From Polaribacter sp. Q13 (GTDB lineage: Bacteria > Bacteroidota > Bacteroidia > Flavobacteriales > Flavobacteriaceae), in assembly GCF_016858305.2 (NCBI RefSeq), contig NZ_CP074436.1:2562001-2626000 (forward strand): a stretch of 64,000 nt of DNA, in the 5' to 3' direction. Made by a program: the position numbers and the translations under genes. A model generated the notes under the pieces. That model was not told the DNA's origin. It searched no databases and saw only the letters and a list, made by a program, of their open reading frames with translations. Every line of letters begins with the position of its first letter. Within the stretch, counting starts at the first letter, position 1. Positions 36,355 through 45,316 of this stretch are shown one piece after another.

Positions 36355-36451
36355 GAGTGTCATTTCGAAATGAGCCTTTTTAGGCAATTGAGAAATCTCA
36401 TATTTATATTCTTCTCTTTATGAGATTTCTCCTATCGTCGAAATGACACTC
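36355..36451. repeat. Long hairpin-forming intergenic repeat
   Basis: Outer arms 36355-36367 and 36439-36451 (13 bp perfect, GAGTGTCATTTCG and complement). Inner arms GAGAAATCTCA (36390-36400) and TGAGATTTCTC (36421-36431). The left half recurs inverted at 517-559. It lies in the 147-bp gap between the alpha-2-macroglobulin and pbpC genes and could influence relative expression of the two. Confidence 0.7.
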
Positions 36452-36468
36452 TTTCTTTTGGAATTACG

Positions 36469-39400
36469 TTACTTCACCACTTCAATCCAACGTCCTTTTG
36501 TTCTAACTAAATAATCATGATCATACATCGCTTCTACTTGAATTCCTGGTAAATAATAAGCTCCTAAATACGCTGCATTCAATAATACAGTAAACGTTTT
36601 TGTTTCCGATTTGTTAGATTGACGTTCCAAATCAAAATAAAAATTAACACGATCATCTCTAATATCCGTATAACGAGCTTCACTTTTTGTAGTCGTTCCA
36701 AAATCTGTAAAACGGGTGTTCACAATTTCCCATCCTGATGGAAAAACTTGCGTTAACGCAATATCTTTAACCGTTTCATTTTTAGGATTGCTCACAATAA
36801 TTTTTGCCACAAAATCTTGACCTTGTTTCAAATTATTAATATTTATAGCTTTTCCCTGTAAATCTAAATACTGAACAGACGTACTTAAACCTCTACTTTC
36901 CGAAATCTCATCACCCAGAGGCAACTGCCCTGAGTTGATAATTCTTGCAAAAACAACATTGTTATCCTCATTTTTTATAGTGATGGAGTTTGCTCCGTTT
37001 TTAACTTTAACAGTTCTTTGCACCATAGAACTTTGCGTATCTACAGCAACCGTTTTCCCTCCGTTCGTGTACTTTAAGTTGATGGCTTTCCCTCCGTTTT
37101 TAACCACCATCTTACCAATAGCTAACAAACTATATGCAGTAGATTGTGTGCTCATCCATCTACTGCTAGACAATTCTTTTGCAATAGATTTCGCTACCTC
37201 TTTAATGTCTTTATGATCGGTAATTAACATGGTTTCTAAAGCCATTGCTCGGTTTCTATCTACAGAACCGTAAGAATAATAATTATATTTAGAGGTTGTA
37301 AAGTTGATGTTTGCCGTACTCATAATTTCTAAACTTGCTTCTTTTTGTCCTGCCAAAGCATACGCTGCAGCCAAACGCCATTTTGCGTCGTTAGAAATTT
37401 GTTTAAACTCGCGCATTCTGTTCATCGCAGACAAATCTGGACTGCCAGCCAAAGCCAACGTATATAAACGATAAGCTTGTGCTAAATCTGTATAATTATT
37501 TCTGTAATTTGGTCTCCAATTTCTTGCAGCATTTTTCTGATATCTGATAAAATCGCTCTTAAAAGTTAACGGTAAAACAAATCCTTTTTTAGCAGCTTCT
37601 AACATAAAATGACCTGCATAGGTGGTTCCCCAATCGCTCGTGTAATTTTCTCCAAGCCAATAACTCAAACCTCCATTTGCTTGCTGAAAATTCCCTAATC
37701 TTTTAATTCCGTTTTCTATATTTTCTTGAATCTGACGTTTTTTATCCGACGTTAAGTCGAAAATATCATTCAAAAATAATTGCGGAAAAACACTCGAAGT
37801 CGTTTGTTCTACACAACCATGCGGATACCGAATTAGATACTCTAATCTTCCAGAAAAATTAATTGGAGGAATGGTAGATAATTCTAACATGGCTGTATTA
37901 GAACCTTCTACTCCAAACGTATTAAAGTTGATATCTTGCGATTCTTTTCCTTTAATTGTTGCATCAACAATCTTAGACGTAATTGGGTTTGGGTTTACAA
38001 CATCTAACTCTACTTTATAAGATGCTTTTTCTCCGTTTCCGGATGCAATAATTTCAACAGTATTGATGCCGTTTGCTTTTAAAACATCCATTTCAAAATA
38101 CACCATTTTTTCATCTGGTTTCTCAAAATTAAGTTTTTGAATCTTGTTGCCGATAACAGCAATTCCGTTAGACGTTTTTACCTGTACGGTTACATTTTTT
38201 ACTTTTTTATCCATTGCAAAAATGGTAATTGGCAACGTAACTTTTTCTTTTGGCGATAATTTTCTTGGCAACGTAGCCAACACCATCAAAGGCTTTTTAA
38301 CAGGAACTGCTTTTTCTGCATTTCCAAAAGCTTCATTAGTAACATCACCCGCAACCACCATGGTTCTTACAGAGCCAATATAATTTGGTAACGTAATTTT
38401 ATGTGATGCTGTTTTTCCTTTTTTAAGATAAAACGGACCAATAAATTTTACAACTGGTTTAAATCTGTTGGCTTTTCTATTTTTTGCAGCAGCAGCACTT
38501 CCATCTCCACCAATGGCAAAAACTTGATCTACACTACCCGAATACGCACCAATTACATCATCAAAAATATCCCACGTTTTTACACCTAAAGCTTCTCTTG
38601 CATAGAAAACATCAAAGGCATTTGGCGTTTTAAAGCGTGTTAAATCTAATAGACCTTCTTCTACGACCGCCAAAGTATAGGTCATGGCTTTGTTGTCTTT
38701 TTCTGAAATATTTACAACAAATTCCTTTTCTGGTTGCAACTCATCTGGCATTGAAATTTGAGGCTCTAACTTGGTATTTTTATCTTCTACTAAAAGTGGA
38801 ATTACACCAAACAACCTTAAAGGCAAATCGTTTTCTGAGACATGGTGCGGTTGTAATAATGAAATATTTACAAACACATTCGGCGCCATATTTTTGTTAA
38901 TAGGAATTTCTACAGAAGTTGTTCCTTTCGTTGTTTTTACCCATTTGGTTTCTAAAACTTTTGTACCATTTTCTATACTTATTAAAGCATGTCCCTCACT
39001 ACCAGAAGGGAATGTAATTTTAGCAGTTTCACCAACATTGTATTTTTCTTTATCTGCGGAAAAAACCAACATTTTAGCAGCTTCTTTATCTCCAGAAGTA
39101 GCATTTTGCCACCAATTTTTATAGAAATAAGCCGTTCTACCTGTTGCGTGTCCACTTTTTTCATCAATTACTCTAATAAAAAAACGACCTCTATCTCCTT
39201 CTGGAATATTCAAATTAAAACTTCCTTTCCCTTTAGAGTTCGTGCTAATTTTTAAAGTTTTGTATGGTTTCTTATAACTACTAGAAGTATATCTCGACAA
39301 GTTATCATCTGAAGAACTCCACCACCAACGCCATTCAATTTTATAAACTTCTACCTCTATTTCATCTCTTTTAACTGGACTTCCTTTTTCATCAACCGAA

Positions 39401-42009
39401 ACCACAGAAAAAGACTGATTTTCATCTGTAAAAAAAGAACCATATCTATTTCCTTCTGGAGATTTTAACCCTACAAAAGAGGTAAATGGTGCATATTTTT
39501 TAGTAAAAGCATCTATAGAAAAATCACCTCCGTTTTCAAAAGCTCTTACCAAAAATTGAACGTTTAACATACCCGGAGCATTTTTACCAATAGTTAATTT
39601 ACTATCAATTTTTGCCATTCCGTTTTCATCTAACTTCCCATCAAAAATATTTATTTCTTCGGATGAAAACTCTCTTGATGGATCTGTAAAAACGTAATTC
39701 TTATAATCTTTAAAACCATAATTTGCCGTAGAAACTTTTGCTTTAATTTCTGCTTTAAGATTTTTCGCTGGTGTTCCGTGCAACCATTTTACATCTAAAG
39801 TTCCGTTAATGGGTTTGTTGCTAGCCAAAACCTCATCATTAAAATCTACTTTAATTTTTAACCGATTTGGTTTTACTGTTTCTATTTTTAAAGACTTGTA
39901 AAATTTTGCGCCACCTACAGAAATTTTAGCATTGTAGTTTCCTGTTTTTGCTTCTTGAGTAGTTGAAAAAGTAAACTTGTAAAAATTATTTAAGTTTTCT
40001 GATGTTACTTTTTTGTATACTAATTTACCACTCGGGTCTGTAACTTCTAATTTTACAGGATGATTTTTTGGTAATTTGTTATCTGCATCATTCAACAAGA
40101 ACGTTAAATACACATTATCGCCTGGGCGCCAAACTCCGCGTTCCCCATAAATATATCCTTTTAAGCCTTTTTCGGTTTTACTTCCGGAAACATCAAACTT
40201 ACTTAAAGACAAAGAATTCCCGTCGAACAATCTAATGTACCCTTTATTATTTCCTTTAGAAACCACCGCAAAAGCGGCACTTTTAGAGGTCTCAATATTT
40301 GCAAACCCTTCTGCATCTGTTTTAGTGGATACAATTTCTTGTTGCTGAAAATCAAATAATTTAATAGTAGCTCCTGCTTGCGGTTTGGTATCTAAAATAT
40401 TAGTTACGGCAAAGAAATAAGAATTATTTTCACCTTTTTTGGCGATAATACCCAAATTAGAAGCTAATAAATTCTGAGTTACTTCTTTATAGTAATAATA
40501 AGAATCTGAACAAGGATTGTCTCTTTCTCGCCAGTTATAATTACGGTCTTTATAATCGTATAATTTGTTATCCCAATACAACTCTTCCCTTGCTTCTTCG
40601 TCCTCAACTTTACTTAAATCGTCATATGTTTCCTCTTCAAACTCTGAGTTTACAGCTTGATTTTCTGAACATTCATAAAATGCTTGATTTTTATTATAAC
40701 TCAATTCTATTCTATAAATAGCCCCCGGTTCTGCGTCCATCAATTTAGCCAAATCTACACTATACGCTTTCCATTTTTGTGTATTATTTACTTTGTTATC
40801 AATTAATGTAATCGTTTTCTTTACAATACGTCTACCAACGCGTTTAATTTGATATTCATTATTACTGTTCATGCTATTTTCTTGCAAAAACTGCAACACA
40901 TTATCTTCGTAAATTTTTATGACTCTAACCGTTACTTCTTTTACATTGATCGCTTCAAAATTGAACTTTAAGTCTTTAGAATTTGGTAAAATAGTTCCGC
41001 TACTTATTGCTCTAATTTGTGGTTTTTTCTGCTCGAAAGTAATGGTTTCTTTAAAAGCATCTTTTAATTTATAGTTATCAGAATTTTTAATTCCCTGAAA
41101 AACAGAAACCAAAACATCTCCTTGAAACTTATTTTCTGAGAACACTTTTAACTCGTTTCCGTTGACAATAAAACGTGGTTTTTTTTCATTTTTGATGGTT
41201 ACCAGACCGTCAAAATTTTGTTGTTTTTTAAGTTGATCAGAAAAGTTGATAGAAATATACTGTTCAGAAGTATTATTTACTTTTAGACTGAGAACTTTAA
41301 AATTGTTTTTACCCGGAATTAAAACTTCATTTTCACCTTTAGACTCCGCATTTATTGCTTTTCCATCCCAAGAAATAGCTAATTGAGTGTCTTCTACAAA
41401 ACGCTGAACACTATCTATTTTGAACTCAAAAACTTTACCTTTCTCATAAGATTCATTCCAAACGATATTTTTTGATGTTCCGTTTTGAGAAGCATTCAGT
41501 AACTTTTTAGCATTTTCTAATGAAATTACATCCGCAGATTTTACAACTCCTTCTAAATATTGATATTCTTTAGAATACGATTGTAAATTATTTGTCTGAA
41601 TATTAAAATTAGGTGCAATTGTTTTAAACTGAAAAGTGTAATCTTCAAAATTTTGAGGAGTATCTTTATAAATTTCTTTCAAATCTATATTAACAGTATA
41701 TTCTGTATCTGAATCTAAGATTTCATCTGGTATAAATACAAAAGCATGTTTATTTACCGTTTTAACGGTACCACTTACATGCGGTTTCACAGAAATAATT
41801 TCAGTTGAAATTTCTTGGTTTGCTTCCCAACCTGTAACTTCTTTGGCTAAATTTATTTCTATATTACTAGCTACCGAAACTACTCCGGAGGTAGTATAAC
41901 TTATATATTCTTTAAACTTAAAAATGTTATCTGTTTTAATTTCTTCCTTTTTACAAGAGAAAATTAACAGCAAAATTGAGATTGTTAAAAGTAAATTTTT
42001 CTTTTTCAT
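36469..42009 (-). CDS. Bacterial alpha-2-macroglobulin, lipoprotein with thioester motif
   Basis: A 1846-residue exported protease trap. The N-terminus ends in a lipobox (LLIFSC, Cys 20). The first 600 residues are beta-rich macroglobulin domains, followed by the MG core (RGVWRPGDNVYLTFLLND near 620) and the bait-type region. The thioester site GCVEQTTS lies near residue 1398 inside the alpha-alpha barrel domain (PHGCVEQ ... GGLSYWLG). Because the CxEQ thioester is present, it can be expected to attach covalently to an attacking protease. pbpC lies downstream. A -7 box at 42035-42042 and a pair of direct repeats at 42071-42102 precede it. Confidence 0.95.
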   Translation of the reverse strand: MKKKNLLLTISILLLIFSCKKEEIKTDNIFKFKEYISYTTSGVVSVASNIEINLAKEVTGWEANQEISTEIISVKPHVSGTVKTVNKHAFVFIPDEILDSDTEYTVNIDLKEIYKDTPQNFEDYTFQFKTIAPNFNIQTNNLQSYSKEYQYLEGVVKSADVISLENAKKLLNASQNGTSKNIVWNESYEKGKVFEFKIDSVQRFVEDTQLAISWDGKAINAESKGENEVLIPGKNNFKVLSLKVNNTSEQYISINFSDQLKKQQNFDGLVTIKNEKKPRFIVNGNELKVFSENKFQGDVLVSVFQGIKNSDNYKLKDAFKETITFEQKKPQIRAISSGTILPNSKDLKFNFEAINVKEVTVRVIKIYEDNVLQFLQENSMNSNNEYQIKRVGRRIVKKTITLIDNKVNNTQKWKAYSVDLAKLMDAEPGAIYRIELSYNKNQAFYECSENQAVNSEFEEETYDDLSKVEDEEAREELYWDNKLYDYKDRNYNWRERDNPCSDSYYYYKEVTQNLLASNLGIIAKKGENNSYFFAVTNILDTKPQAGATIKLFDFQQQEIVSTKTDAEGFANIETSKSAAFAVVSKGNNKGYIRLFDGNSLSLSKFDVSGSKTEKGLKGYIYGERGVWRPGDNVYLTFLLNDADNKLPKNHPVKLEVTDPSGKLVYKKVTSENLNNFYKFTFSTTQEAKTGNYNAKISVGGAKFYKSLKIETVKPNRLKIKVDFNDEVLASNKPINGTLDVKWLHGTPAKNLKAEIKAKVSTANYGFKDYKNYVFTDPSREFSSEEINIFDGKLDENGMAKIDSKLTIGKNAPGMLNVQFLVRAFENGGDFSIDAFTKKYAPFTSFVGLKSPEGNRYGSFFTDENQSFSVVSVDEKGSPVKRDEIEVEVYKIEWRWWWSSSDDNLSRYTSSSYKKPYKTLKISTNSKGKGSFNLNIPEGDRGRFFIRVIDEKSGHATGRTAYFYKNWWQNATSGDKEAAKMLVFSADKEKYNVGETAKITFPSGSEGHALISIENGTKVLETKWVKTTKGTTSVEIPINKNMAPNVFVNISLLQPHHVSENDLPLRLFGVIPLLVEDKNTKLEPQISMPDELQPEKEFVVNISEKDNKAMTYTLAVVEEGLLDLTRFKTPNAFDVFYAREALGVKTWDIFDDVIGAYSGSVDQVFAIGGDGSAAAAKNRKANRFKPVVKFIGPFYLKKGKTASHKITLPNYIGSVRTMVVAGDVTNEAFGNAEKAVPVKKPLMVLATLPRKLSPKEKVTLPITIFAMDKKVKNVTVQVKTSNGIAVIGNKIQKLNFEKPDEKMVYFEMDVLKANGINTVEIIASGNGEKASYKVELDVVNPNPITSKIVDATIKGKESQDINFNTFGVEGSNTAMLELSTIPPINFSGRLEYLIRYPHGCVEQTTSSVFPQLFLNDIFDLTSDKKRQIQENIENGIKRLGNFQQANGGLSYWLGENYTSDWGTTYAGHFMLEAAKKGFVLPLTFKSDFIRYQKNAARNWRPNYRNNYTDLAQAYRLYTLALAGSPDLSAMNRMREFKQISNDAKWRLAAAYALAGQKEASLEIMSTANINFTTSKYNYYSYGSVDRNRAMALETMLITDHKDIKEVAKSIAKELSSSRWMSTQSTAYSLLAIGKMVVKNGGKAINLKYTNGGKTVAVDTQSSMVQRTVKVKNGANSITIKNEDNNVVFARIINSGQLPLGDEISESRGLSTSVQYLDLQGKAININNLKQGQDFVAKIIVSNPKNETVKDIALTQVFPSGWEIVNTRFTDFGTTTKSEARYTDIRDDRVNFYFDLERQSNKSETKTFTVLLNAAYLGAYYLPGIQVEAMYDHDYLVRTKGRWIEVVK

Positions 42010-42034
42010 AATAATAGTATTTATAAATACAGCT

Positions 42035-42042
42035 CAAAAATA
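42035..42042 (-). promoter_or_regulatory. -7 promoter box of the alpha-2-macroglobulin gene
   Basis: On the minus strand TATTTTTG, an exact TAnnTTTG match, 25 bp before the start codon. No -33 element is seen at the usual distance, which fits a promoter that needs an activator at the repeats 28 nt further upstream. Confidence 0.5.
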
Positions 42043-42070
42043 ATAATTTATGTTAGTCTTAGGGTTACCA

Positions 42071-42102
42071 TTTAGTATTCGCTATGGTTTATTTAGTATT
42101 CG
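42071..42102 (-). promoter_or_regulatory. 21-bp-spaced direct repeats before the alpha-2-macroglobulin gene
   Basis: CGAATACTAAA occurs twice on the minus strand (plus coordinates 42071-42081 and 42092-42102), exactly 21 bp apart, that is two helical turns. The gap to the -7 box is 28 nt. This is the geometry of an activator dimer site; LytTR-type regulators use it, but the half-site differs from the one at 62198. Confidence 0.45.
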
Positions 42103-42113
42103 TAGAAAATAAA

Positions 42114-42143
42114 AAAAACCCCAATCTAAAAGAATGAGGTTTT
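42114..42143 (-). terminator. Terminator after tRNA-Cys
   Basis: Imperfect stem (AAAAACCCCA with TGAGGTTTTT, one mismatch), loop about 10 nt. On the minus strand it ends in a run of T. It lies directly after the encoded CCA of the tRNA. Confidence 0.6.
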
Positions 42144-42217
42144 TGGAGGTGTCTAGCGGATTCGAACCGCTGTACATGGTTTTGCAAACCATTGCCTAGC
42201 CACTCGGCCAAGACACC
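42144..42217 (-). tRNA. tRNA-Cys (anticodon GCA)
   Basis: Read on the minus strand: acceptor arms GGTGTCT / AGACACC, D-arm with GGCCGAGTGGC, anticodon stem-loop ATGGT-TTGCAAA-ACCAT, and T-arm with GGTTCGAATCC. Discriminator U, and CCA is encoded (42144-42146). The anticodon GCA is at plus positions 42183-42185. All four arms close. Confidence 0.97.
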
Positions 42218-42369
42218 TTTTATCTTAAAGCAAGATCTAAAATCTATTTTTAAGGATTGCAAATTTACGCAAATTTACAAAGATTACAAGTATTTTTTTT
42301 AATTAATACTCAAAACAAATAAATTTTAAGATTTTAAAACAAGTTAGCCTCTTTTTATCTGCGTAGAAT

Positions 42370-42726
42370 TTATCTTTTTTCTGTAAGAATAATTACTACT
42401 TCTTCTACATTTCCACCGATTGGCGGATTAATCTTAGCTACAGAAACCTTCGCTTTTTTTACTCTAGAAATTTCTTTAAATATTCTATTTAAGATTCTCT
42501 GTGCCACTTCTTCTAAAAGTTTAGAACGAATGGCCATTTCTTCTTTTACAATACGGTTTAAGTGCACATAATCTACGGTGTCTTCCAATTCATCTGTTCT
42601 AGATGATTTTTTTAAATTTGCCTTAATTTCTACATCAACGCTATATTCGCTTCCTATTTTGGCTTCTTCGTCTAAACATCCATGAAAAGCATAGAGTTTT
42701 ATGTTGTTTACTTGTATTATTCCCAT
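42370..42726 (-). CDS. folB: Dihydroneopterin aldolase
   Basis: A 118-residue cytosolic enzyme of folate synthesis that converts 7,8-dihydroneopterin to 6-hydroxymethyl-dihydropterin. The family opening IIQVNNIKLYAFHGCLDEEAKIG, the segment VDYVHLNRIVKEEM, the EEVAQRI stretch (pterin-binding Glu) and the end VSVAKINPPIGGNVEEV (catalytic Lys) are all present. Length is normal. It is a single gene next to, but divergent from, glnS. Confidence 0.93.
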   Translation of the reverse strand: MGIIQVNNIKLYAFHGCLDEEAKIGSEYSVDVEIKANLKKSSRTDELEDTVDYVHLNRIVKEEMAIRSKLLEEVAQRILNRIFKEISRVKKAKVSVAKINPPIGGNVEEVVIILTEKR

Positions 42727-42789
42727 TTTTGTAATTTAAAAGAACAAATATAGCGTTATTAACCGATTTTTATAGACTTTCTACTACTT

Positions 42790-42879
42790 GTGTTAGTGAT
42801 TGAAACGGCAGCTTTTTTATCGTTTTTTTTCTAAAACGATAAAAAACTACAGTGGAAAGCACGACCCGTAGGGAAACAC
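42790..42879 (+). ncRNA. Structured RNA-like repeat element, copy 3
   Basis: Outer helix GTGTT (42790-42794) with AACAC (42875-42879). Inner helix GTG (42796-42798) with CAC (42860-42862). Conserved motifs are ATTGAAACGG and AGTGGAAAGC, and a long central hairpin (TTTTTTATCGTTTT with its complement) lies between them. Helix bases differ from copy 1 but pairing is kept. It lies 35 bp before the glnS promoter boxes. Confidence 0.55.
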
Positions 42880-42913
42880 CCAAAAAAAGCATTTAAAAAT
42901 GAGTTATTTTACG

Positions 42914-42934
42914 TAATTTTGGTGCTTAATTTTG
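42914..42934 (+). promoter_or_regulatory. Two -7 promoter boxes before glnS
   Basis: TAATTTTG occurs twice (42914-42921 and 42927-42934), each an exact TAnnTTTG match, 12-30 bp before the ATG at 42946. The second would leave a leader of only a few bases. Confidence 0.4.
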
Positions 42935-42945
42935 TACCGAAACAG

Positions 42946-44631
42946 ATGTCTGAAGAGAAAAAATCGCTCAATTTTTTAGAGCATATTATTGAAGAGGATT
43001 TAACAAACGGAATGCCAAAAGAAAATTTACGTTTTCGTTTTCCGCCAGAACCAAATGGGTATTTGCACATTGGTCACACAAAAGCAATCGGAATTAGTTT
43101 CGGTTTGGGTGAGACTTATAATGCGCCTGTAAATTTGCGTTTTGATGATACAAATCCAGCAAAAGAAGAACAAGAATATGTAGATGCAATTAAGAAAGAT
43201 ATTTCTTGGTTGGGCTATTCTTGGGCAAATGAGTGTTATTCATCAGACTATTTTCAGCAATTGTTCGATTGGGCAGTTTTGTTGATAAAAGATGGTAAAG
43301 CGTATGTAGATTCTCAATCTTCGGAAGATATGAGAACGCAAAAAGGGACGCCAACTCAGGTGGGTACCAATAGTCCTTTTAGAAACAGATCTGTTGAAGA
43401 AAACTTGGAATTATTCCAGGGAATGAAAGATGGAAAATTTAAGGAAGGGGAACATACCTTGCGTGCAAAAATTGACATGGAAAGCCCAAATATGTTAATG
43501 CGTGATCCTTTAATGTACAGAATTATGTATAAAGATCACCATAGAACTGGTTCTGATTGGTGTATTTACCCAATGTACGATTGGACGCATGGTGAGAGTG
43601 ATTATATTGAGCAAATATCTCATTCTTTGTGTTCTTTAGAGTTTAAACCTCACAGAGAATTGTACAATTGGTTTAGAGATAATGTATACGATTTTAGCAA
43701 ATCGGAATATCCAAATCCACCAAAACAACGTGAATTTTCTCGTTTGAATTTGAGTTACACCATAATGAGTAAACGTAAGTTGCTAACTTTGGTTGAAAAA
43801 GGAATTGTTGCTGGTTGGGACGACCCAAGAATGCCTACAATTTCTGGCTTAAGAAGACGTGGTTATACTCCGGAATCTATTAAGAGTTTTATTGAAACTG
43901 TTGGTGTTTCTAAACGTGAAAACGTAATTGATGTAGCACTTTTAGAATTTAAAATTCGTGAGGATTTAAATAAAACTGCCAAAAGAGTTATGGGAGTTTT
44001 AGATCCTGTAAAAGTGGTAATTACCAATTATCCGGAAGGAAAAGAGGAAATGTTAGATGCTAGTTATAACGACTACGAAGATGGTTTTGGTAGTAGAGAG
44101 GTTCCTTTTTCTAGAGAGATTTATATAGAACGTGAGGATTTTAGAGAGGAAGCGAATAAGAAATTCTTTCGTTTAAAATTAGGTAAAGAAGTACGTTTAA
44201 AAAATGCATACTTTATTACTGCAACTAGTTGTACTAAAGATGCAGACGGAAATATTACAGAAATACAATGTACGTATGATCCGTTAACAAAATCTGGAAT
44301 GGACACCGAAGAAAGCAAGCGTAAAGTGAAAGGTACTTTGCATTGGGTTTCTGTAAAACATGCTGTAAAAGCAGAAGTAAGAGCTTATGACAGATTGTTT
44401 TTAGATGAAGCGCCAGATAGCCATAAAGACAAGGATTTTATGGAATTTATAAACCCTAATTCTTTAGAAGTTATTACTGCTTTTGTAGAACCGAGTTTAC
44501 AAACAGCTACCATTGGCGAACGTTTTCAGTTTCAGCGAATGGGCTATTTTAATGTTGATAATGACGCTACTGAAAACAATTTAGTTTTTAACAAGATTGT
44601 TGGCTTAAGAGATTCTTGGGGAGGGAAATAA
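42946..44631 (+). CDS. glnS: Glutaminyl-tRNA synthetase
   Basis: About 561 residues from the ATG at 42946; an in-frame TTG at 42919 is possible but adds only VLNFVPKQ-like residues unlike the family. A class I synthetase that charges tRNA-Gln: HIGH motif in RFPPEPNGYLHIGHTKAI (about 31-48), DDTNP (about 69), KMSKS counterpart IMSKRKL (about 273), and a full C-terminal anticodon-binding beta-barrel. A GlnRS in Bacteroidota implies direct charging rather than the amidotransferase route. It is monocistronic, with a structured RNA element (42790) and two -7 boxes upstream. Confidence 0.97.
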   Translation: MSEEKKSLNFLEHIIEEDLTNGMPKENLRFRFPPEPNGYLHIGHTKAIGISFGLGETYNAPVNLRFDDTNPAKEEQEYVDAIKKDISWLGYSWANECYSSDYFQQLFDWAVLLIKDGKAYVDSQSSEDMRTQKGTPTQVGTNSPFRNRSVEENLELFQGMKDGKFKEGEHTLRAKIDMESPNMLMRDPLMYRIMYKDHHRTGSDWCIYPMYDWTHGESDYIEQISHSLCSLEFKPHRELYNWFRDNVYDFSKSEYPNPPKQREFSRLNLSYTIMSKRKLLTLVEKGIVAGWDDPRMPTISGLRRRGYTPESIKSFIETVGVSKRENVIDVALLEFKIREDLNKTAKRVMGVLDPVKVVITNYPEGKEEMLDASYNDYEDGFGSREVPFSREIYIEREDFREEANKKFFRLKLGKEVRLKNAYFITATSCTKDADGNITEIQCTYDPLTKSGMDTEESKRKVKGTLHWVSVKHAVKAEVRAYDRLFLDEAPDSHKDKDFMEFINPNSLEVITAFVEPSLQTATIGERFQFQRMGYFNVDNDATENNLVFNKIVGLRDSWGGK

Positions 44632-44637
44632 AATTTT

Positions 44638-44807
44638 AGTAGGCAGTCTCAGTGGGCAGACTCAGTTATCACTGTTTTGTTTAAATAGTTTTCAGTGGCA
44701 GTCGCGGTATTCAGTTATCACTGTTACTTGTAGTTAGTTGGCAGTTTCAGTCTCAGTATTCAGTGATCACTGTTGTGTTAAAAGGTGGATCTGAGCAGTT
44801 CTCACTG
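44638..44807. repeat. Cluster of CAGTTTCAGT / CAGTTATCACTG-type repeats
   Basis: Many short units such as GGCAGTCTCAGT, TCAGTTATCACTG (twice) and GTTGGCAGTTTCAGTCTCAG are strung together over 170 bp. The exact 15-mer AGTTGGCAGTTTCAG also occurs in the TPP riboswitch (14292), and a complementary-type cluster lies near 45330-45370. It is non-coding spacer between glnS and the lipoprotein gene. Confidence 0.65.
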
Positions 44808-44826
44808 TAATGTTTTAAATTTTATA

Positions 44827-45132
44827 ATGATGAAAAAAATAATTGTTTTAAGTTTATTAATATTCGCTTCTTGTGCTAATAAGAAAGAAGTAAAACATGT
44901 TGCAGAAATTTCTTGTGGCCAATGTCAGCTTAATTTAGAATCTGAAGCTGGATGTAGTTTAGCTGTTCGGTTTGATGACAAAGCATATTTTGTAGATGGT
45001 TTTGGCATTGATGATTTTGGCGATGCGCATGATAAACATATTGGCTTTTGTAATGTAATTAGAAAGGCAGAGATTGTAGGTTTTGTAGAAGATGTACGTT
45101 TTGTAGCGAGTTCTATTGAATTGGTTAAGTAA
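44827..45132 (+). CDS. Small Cys-rich lipoprotein (DUF6370-like)
   Basis: About 101 residues from 44827. Upstream in-frame codons fall in repeat DNA, and only this start gives the signal MMKKIIVLSLLIFASC with a lipobox. The mature part has SCGQCQLNLESEAGC, then LAVRFDDKAYFVDGFGIDDFGDAHDKHIGFC. The conserved Cys pattern (CxxC ... C ... C) and His/Asp residues suggest metal or heme binding. I recall a DUF6370 family with this pattern, but a search would be needed. It has its own strong terminator at 45195. Confidence 0.65.
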   Translation: MMKKIIVLSLLIFASCANKKEVKHVAEISCGQCQLNLESEAGCSLAVRFDDKAYFVDGFGIDDFGDAHDKHIGFCNVIRKAEIVGFVEDVRFVASSIELVK

Positions 45133-45194
45133 AAGAACCAAGATTTTTAGAATCAAGACGTAAAAAATAGATTTCTACTTTCGTAGGAATAAAA

Positions 45195-45236
45195 ACAAAA
45201 AAATCCGATGAAAAATTTTTCATCGGATTTTTTTGT
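45195..45236. terminator. Bidirectional terminator between the lipoprotein gene and tas
   Basis: A perfect inverted repeat of 21 bp (45195-45215 with 45216-45236) with no spacer; AAAATCCGATG and complement form the GC-containing core, with A-run before and T-run after. It serves both converging genes. Confidence 0.85.
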
Positions 45237-45316
45237 CAATCTGAATTTATTTAAGATGCTGTATGATTATTTAAGTTCTGTAAATTGAGATGCTGAAACA
45301 AGTTCAGCATGACAGG
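45234..45316. repeat. Dispersed palindromic repeat (GAGAT-CTGAA type), double unit
   Basis: GTCAATCTGAATTTATTTAA at 45235 and TTGAGATGCTGAAACAAG followed by TTCAGCATGACAGG (45279 onward). It has the same two-unit layout as at 30917-30998. A short run of the CAGT-type repeat follows at 45330-45370. Confidence 0.55.
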
